64,000 bases of DNA from Marsupella aquatica (taxonomy: Eukaryota > Marchantiophyta). The stretch is taken from positions 8,060,001-8,124,000 of the forward strand of contig OZ316892.1 of NCBI GenBank assembly GCA_973895155.1. The letters are read 5' to 3'. Shown in pieces: positions 57,668-64,000 of the stretch. The position numbers and the translations under genes were made by a program. How positions within the stretch are numbered: position 1 is the stretch's first letter; every line of letters begins with the position of its first letter. The notes beneath the pieces are model-generated. The model had not been told where the DNA came from, did no database searches, and was given only the letters and a program-made list of their open reading frames with translations.

Positions 57668-60600
57668 TGACTTGCAGCAGAAGTTGATGATGTCACCTCG
57701 ACCATCATCAAACACTGCCTTACATGTGAGTAGGGGAAGGTCCAAAAGTAAATACAAAGGACTCAACCAAGGAGCTAGGTATGGAGGATTTCACACGTCA
57801 AGGACGTACTCAATCCCGTTCTAGGACTTGGGCAAGAGTTACCATGACTTATCTCCATTGAATTGTTACCATGAATTATCTCCGGCTCTTTGTTTTCAAT
57901 GAAATTGAAAATGTCCTACCTACCATAAAAACCCACTTCATTCAAATTGTCCATTTAATCTTTGTCCTCTCATTTCCATATGCATAAGTATTCCAATTTG
58001 CAACTCTAAATCACTCCAACTAGTTGAATAACATCAAGCTTAATTACACAACCAAGGGGTCAAACCCATATTCCATTTGATATGGCTGCAATTGTTTGAG
58101 CGTGGGGATAATTCATGTGTTTGGGGCTAATAGAAAGGGCATGCATAACATGGAGCACAAAAGGATCATGACATTCAAGCACTCAGGACTCATAAACTAA
58201 AGGCATGCTTGACTCGTCACATGGACTACCTAAGTTAAGGCTCACTCAACTCTAGCTTCATTCTTCTTCCACCTGTGCCCTGCCTCCCTAAACTTCTAGT
58301 TACAATTCTTTGATGTGAACCTGAGGTTTTACAAGCACCTTTTCTCCCCTGTTTAGAATACATGTCGAAACAGGAGAGAAACTGCCTAGTAACGAAGCCA
58401 AAGCGTTGTAGAAAATCGAAGTCGTTGCTCATTGAAGAAGCCAAAAGGTTGTGGATAATGTAACTGCTACTTTAGTTTTATTTTATTTTATTTGGGGGTT
58501 GCTAATTAGTTGATCTGTAGCGAATGAGGTGTTTGAAACAAGATTGCTGTAGCTTGGAATTAATCAAAGGTTGGTCCCTTAGTTCGTGACTTTATTGGAT
58601 TCCCATTGGTCTCCAGATGGCTGGAAGAAACTAGTCCCGGACACTACTTTGAGATAACCATCGTGGATATAATCTTGGGTGATTCCCAATCAAGGAAAGT
58701 TTGGGGATAAGTGCATGGATAAAATCCAATCAAGGAAAGCTGGAAAGAGTCGGGCCAGGTTTCTATCTTGATTTAGAACATGATCGCCTACTAATAAAAG
58801 AAAGAGCCTAGTCAATATGCACAGTAAATCGGGTGTTAGCGAGTAACTCTGCAATCAAACAAAATTGTGTCAGGAGCTTCTTGGTGGCACCAGCTGGATG
58901 TAAGTGATTCGGAGAAGATTATAGCGAATAGATTATATGTCGCCCAAAGCCACATGACACACATGATCCATAAAGTTGAGCAGATGGGCAATATTTGAGT
59001 TACAACATTAAGTGTCCTTTGGTGGCTATTAAGTCACACTATCACACGCTAGAGCAATTGTTCCCACATCACGTGTGGTTACATATTGAGTTTCTACTCT
59101 AGTATATTTTTTTCTCCATCCCATATACTCGATACCCCCTATGGTGGAATCTCTCAGCATTATCTTTCGCCAAATTTTTGTCTCAATTTTATTACTTCTT
59201 TGAGAAGAGCCATTGAGAGGTGTTTGTCTTACAGGTTCTACTCCAACTTTTGTTGGCTAATCAAAAATATATACACATACTTTTTACAGAAAAGGCCAAA
59301 TAGAGTACAAAAGAATAAACAAGAGAGGTCCCAAGTGGACAAAACCATTTTCTGTAATGAAGTTTGAACAACTGATGCCCTTGCGGGACCCCCAATTAGG
59401 CCTGAAGGATGGTTTATCAGCACAATTTTGCTTTTCAACTTACAATTATTTTCAGTTGAATTAAAAGTGCTCTCAAGGAACATGTTACAATTGTAAATTA
59501 GTTAACTCTCTATCAAAATTTCCATTTGGGAGCAAGCTCTATTGAGCCTAACCCTTCTCGGTACAAGCCAGCAAAGGGATGACTGGACCGTAAAGGTGAT
59601 AAAAGGTCCTCCCAAAAATATGTCATAGAGATAATTGACTGCCCTCCAATCTGAAGAGGAGGTGGACGTGGTACATAAGAACTATGACGACACTGGGCGG
59701 GCATCAAATTTTGTGATGTTGGTGGCGTGATAGGTTGTGGCATCCAGTGTCCACATCAGCATTTTTAAATTCTTACCTCAAAATATTGTTGGCTACTTTG
59801 ACAAAAGATATTTTTCCAGGAAAAATTGCCAAAACTGGAGTTCAATCCGGTGGCCACTCACCACACTCCTGAGGAGCCAGGGCATGAAGCTCCCGCTTCC
59901 TCCCACCGCCCCCTGCAATAAAGTCCCAAATGGACTGTCGCCAGAGTGGCCCCTACCACACAAATTCCTTTAAAGAAATGCTGGTCCACATGTACCACGA
60001 ATTAAACATGATGAAAAATGCACACAGGAGTTAATGATAACATGGTACCACAAGACAGGTCTCTTATAAAACTTGATAATGACCTGAAGCGAGTGTATGC
60101 CAAAATCATTCCAATTGAGCTCGTGCACTTTGAAAGAAAACTACTCAAAAATATGTGGACACTTTGGCAAATGTACCCATAGCCCCAAAGCGGTCCGTAC
60201 GGTTCAAAACAGGGAGTGGCATTTGGGGGTATGGATTTATAGTGCTTGGCCCTCTTCAAGCTGGAGGCTGTCGTCTCCGACCTATCCAAGATTCCCTCGT
60301 AACAACCCCTAAATTCCTACTATTCTCCAAATCAATTCTAAACGGGTGCAGCTCCAAAAAACTGTGTACTTAATTTGTAAAAGGCAAGAGATTATTAGAC
60401 TTAGAGTCAGAAACTAAGATGGCGTAAAGACCAAATCATAGATTATTCTACACTTGCACGGACCTTAAGTAGATTCGTTTGGGGGGCATAGGAAAATAGA
60501 CAAAAAGCACTATAGAGAAGGATCTGCTGCTGGTGACACTAAGTGCTTCAATATAATAAATTGAGTCACATTTGTTATATTTCTTGGGACGTAATGTGTC

Positions 60601-63600
60601 CCTTGCCTCTTCGGGCATATATGAGACAAAAGCCAGGTTGACTAGGAAATATAGTTTTATTTCTGAAAAGGGAAACCGCCTTTGAGCAAGCAATGCAACT
60701 AGGGATATTGTTGTCTCCTAAAGAAGTATGTCCTTTTGCAGCTTAGAAGTGGCCCTACGTGCCACACATGAATAGTCAGAGTCAACTTTGGTATTGTTTA
60801 CTTTGTAGTTGTTTGGGGTCTATTGCTGTATGACTCAAAATTTGGGCTGGGCCATTCCGTCGCGGAATGACTCTTATGGCGAAAAGGCCAAGCCCAGGCT
60901 GATGTAGGGGGCTTTGAAATTTCTGGATTTCAATTGTTTTACGCACCGGGAGACAAGTACTGTGGGGAAAAGAGAGAAGCTCATACCTGCGTGCGGTGGC
61001 CTGCTTTCCTAGAGAACCACACTGGGCAACATTTAGGCCCAAACGTCACCAGGACACATTAAAAGCCTGCAACCACAGTGTGTGGACCTGCCCTGGGGGT
61101 GCTGCACAATGTTAAGGCCGAGTCTGCCCAAACCTTACTCAGACCGCTGGGAAACGCCAGCCCACAGTTGAGACCCCCTATTAGAGAAGAATCTTGAAAA
61201 ATCAAATTGTCAAGTGTGAAGCTATGCTGGTGACGTAAGCTTAGTATTTCTTGCTAAGGCGAGGTGCAAGCCTGAGGTTTATGATACACTTTTAAAAGTA
61301 ATCAGATGCTTGAAAATCTCCAAGCAGCTATCCCTGTGCTTGAAAGATGTGGAAACTCGAGGGTTTATGGAATGTTCTTAAGAGTGATATCAATGTTTGT
61401 AGAAGCCGTTTGAAAATGGGATAAGTATGACATTTCAAGTGTTTTCGAATGATGTAGCTTTTTGTAAACATGCTTTTCTCATTTTTCTCGTTCAAAATGA
61501 TTAAAAACCATGGAATCTATAGAAAGTCTTAACTACCTATGATTTAGTACCTATATACGGATTAAAGTTGGGAGGGAAGATCTTGACATGATCTCCTGTC
61601 TCTACAAAATGTAATCACTTGCGAGGAGGTTTTCTCCCTGCAATCACACTTTTTTTTACCACCAAAAGAGACATATTTTGATTCCCAATACCTGCCCCAT
61701 TTCTATTTCACATGGACGATTCCATCACAATGTGGAATCCAGCACATGTCCCCAGTTTGGACCCCTCAGTTGTTATTCCAAAAGTACTCCTCCCATATAG
61801 ACAAGGATTGGTAGACAATCTGTCAAAAGATCCCATAAATTATATTTCAATCTTCTCTTTCCAATCATTGAGTTCGGATAATGATCGTTGAGATGCCTGA
61901 AACAAATTCATGTGATGGATCACATGATTTATTCAGTTTCTTGGTGTCTTCTTCTAAAGAGACAGTTCACTGTGTGTAAGTGTACTATATTATGGTGCAC
62001 TCCCCATATCGAAAGCTCAGATCCCTATGCGTTGCAAAGCGGTGGTCTTCTTGTTTGTTTATAGTGTGTCACGTTAAGCAAACGTATTCACACGTAACTA
62101 AAATTATATAAAAGAATTCAAATCTGTTATTGCCTTTTCAGAGAGCTTAACCCACTTGTAAACTATATTTTTTCTATAATTCGAAGATTTAGGTTCTTCC
62201 TTTGTATTTGGTGTATGTCTATATCAGGATCTCTCTGGTGAATTTTTAAAATCTCCTCCATGGTTTAAGTTTAACACCTCAGCCTCGTGAAAGGGTATTA
62301 ATGTACTCTAATTCATCCCCTGCCACCCCAACCCAGAAAACAAAGCACATTGGGCTGAAGTTGTTTGCAAGGGCAGAGCAAATCAGTATAGGAAAACTGC
62401 CACAAAATGCAGAATGTTTTAAGGTTTAAGTTTGCGAAGTCCTCAATAGAAGGAGAGGAAGGTTTTTAAGTACTGATAGTTTTTTCCTAGCTCAAACTGC
62501 TAAACGCCTAGCTCAAAGTAAAAGACAGCTCAAAGTGCCAAACACATTATCATTCTTGTATTCACTTTGACAAGCTAAATGTCATTCTTGCTCGTGTTGA
62601 TCTAGACATTTGTCTGTTAAGGTCACTCCCTACAAATTTCTACTTGCACTGCCACACCTCTGAATGCTGCAATTTGACATACCCATTGTCGTTACTGTTC
62701 AGAGTGTAACTAATATGGGTCTCTGGACGAAGACTATGAGGCTCATTAGCTATGGCGAAACGAACATGACGACCTGGCCAGTTCGCGCATCTTGGTCAAA
62801 GGGTGAAGATGGCGGCATTCGTTGGTACGTCTTCCGTTTTTCGTTTGCGTTCTCTTTCCATTTCTCTTATGTTTTTTGTGGGCCAATGGTAGTACTCCTC
62901 TTACCCCAAGACACTACGCAAAGGTGATGATTCATGATGCTGGCTGAAAGAAAATATCTCCAAGCAACTGGGGATTGCTGTAGAAGGACTGCCTAGCTAG
63001 TCATGTTGACGTGGTGAATTGAAAAGCTGAAATTTGGATTTCAGGCTTCAACAAGCCACTTTTTGGATGGCCCACAAAGTTCCATAGACTTAATGAGAAG
63101 TCCTGATGAACTGAACAAAGTGTGATGCCCATAGTGTTCAATGAATATGCCCTAATTCTGTGCCCCAGAGGCTAAATGCCTTGATTTCAAGATGCTTAAT
63201 CAGTCAGAATGATGTAGGCATGAGATCTGCCTCTCAGTCAAGAAATCTAATCATAATGACGACCAAAACGCTAACAACTACTGCAAATTCTGGCAAAAAG
63301 TGTCATGCGCAGGAATCATTTTTTTCCCCCTTTGATCCACGAAAGCCACTCAGACTTCGCAGGAATAGTTTAAGGTTCGTTCGAGGCCTCTATCTTTTCA
63401 TGCCAAGGGAAAAATTTCGAGTGCTCACGGTGGACACTCCACATGTTATACATCCAGTCCCATTTTATGCAAGTCATTGCATACAATTTATGTAATCGTG
63501 GATTTGAATATACACAATTTCATTTTTGTGCCTCGCCTATGATAAATCTACTCGTAAATGAAATGTGACAGAAGAATGTTGCCACAACTTAATGCTTCTA

Positions 63601-64000
63601 CATTCGGCTAATATGGTGAACATTACTTCAATTAATTTCAAGGAACAGCATCTTGGCTTGTCAATTGATTATTTTACTCGATTTTGGAGTCAATATACCC
63701 GGCGTCAATCATCCATCTCGAAGATACACAGTTCACACCTATAGTTTGCTTCTGGAAATGTGTTTTTGGAGAAAAAAGTGGATACCTTCGTACTGAGCTT
63801 GCTTGATCTCCAGATGGTACATAGCTTTCAATAGTGAAGGCGATTAGCATGTTTTCGTGTTCCAGCCTCGTAGTTTACCGTGTGATGACACTGGTCCCAA
63901 CATTGCATATGACTCAATTGGACTGCGAATTAGAAATTGGCTCACCATGAACTAGCTTATGGATGGATCTCAGCCCTACATGTTGAAAGTAAACTTAATC
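57668..64000. other. intergenic, nothing recognised
   Basis: Open frames at 62664-62927 and 63160-63495 do not resemble known families, and no RNA gene or strong tandem repeat was found. A GC palindrome ATTCCGTCGCGGAAT lies near 60854. Confidence 0.4.

Overview
The window is nuclear DNA from a land plant. The evidence is plant-type genes with many GT-AG introns of roughly 70-630 bp, a plant tRNA ligase with ligase, kinase and CPDase modules, a plant-type U2AF35, plant PIF/Harbinger transposons and a Ty1/copia relic. Gene spacing of about 6-12 kb and short introns would suit a compact non-seed plant (bryophyte or lycophyte), but the species cannot be named from the sequence.

Layout. 1-7868 (+): the last 21 exons of an RLG1/RNL-type tRNA ligase gene whose 5' part lies outside the window. 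9.5-11.4 kb: two families of degenerate tandem repeats. 12.1-13.2 kb (-): an intronless U2AF35 gene. 13,840-24,598: one PIF/Harbinger transposon nested inside another. The outer element has a perfect 3-bp TTA target duplication, an intact DDE transposase and a Myb/trihelix-like gene broken by a frameshift. The inner element (13,909-19,090) carries a different Harbinger transposase, a Myb/SANT-like gene and, unusually, an ORF matching the C-terminal OB fold of RPA1. 27.4-30.1 kb (+): coatomer zeta subunit, six exons. 30-35.6 kb: repeats, no gene. 35.6-38.5 kb (-): UDP-glucose 4-epimerase, nine exons. 40.3-51.9 kb: long intergenic stretch with several tandem repeat families. 51.9-53.7 kb (-): intronless asparagine synthetase with an octapeptide-repeat tail, preceded by a cluster of six identical 10-bp motifs. 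54-58 kb: small repeats and a decayed Ty1/copia 5' end (LTR, primer binding site, gag). 58-64 kb: nothing recognised.

The five host genes are unrelated housekeeping genes: tRNA splicing and UPR mRNA ligation, 3' splice-site recognition, COPI vesicle coat, UDP-sugar interconversion and nitrogen assimilation. They are not an operon-like cluster. Two introns, one in the tRNA ligase gene and one in the epimerase gene, appear to use GC-AG boundaries. The least ordinary object is the inner Harbinger element with its RPA1-like OB-fold gene.
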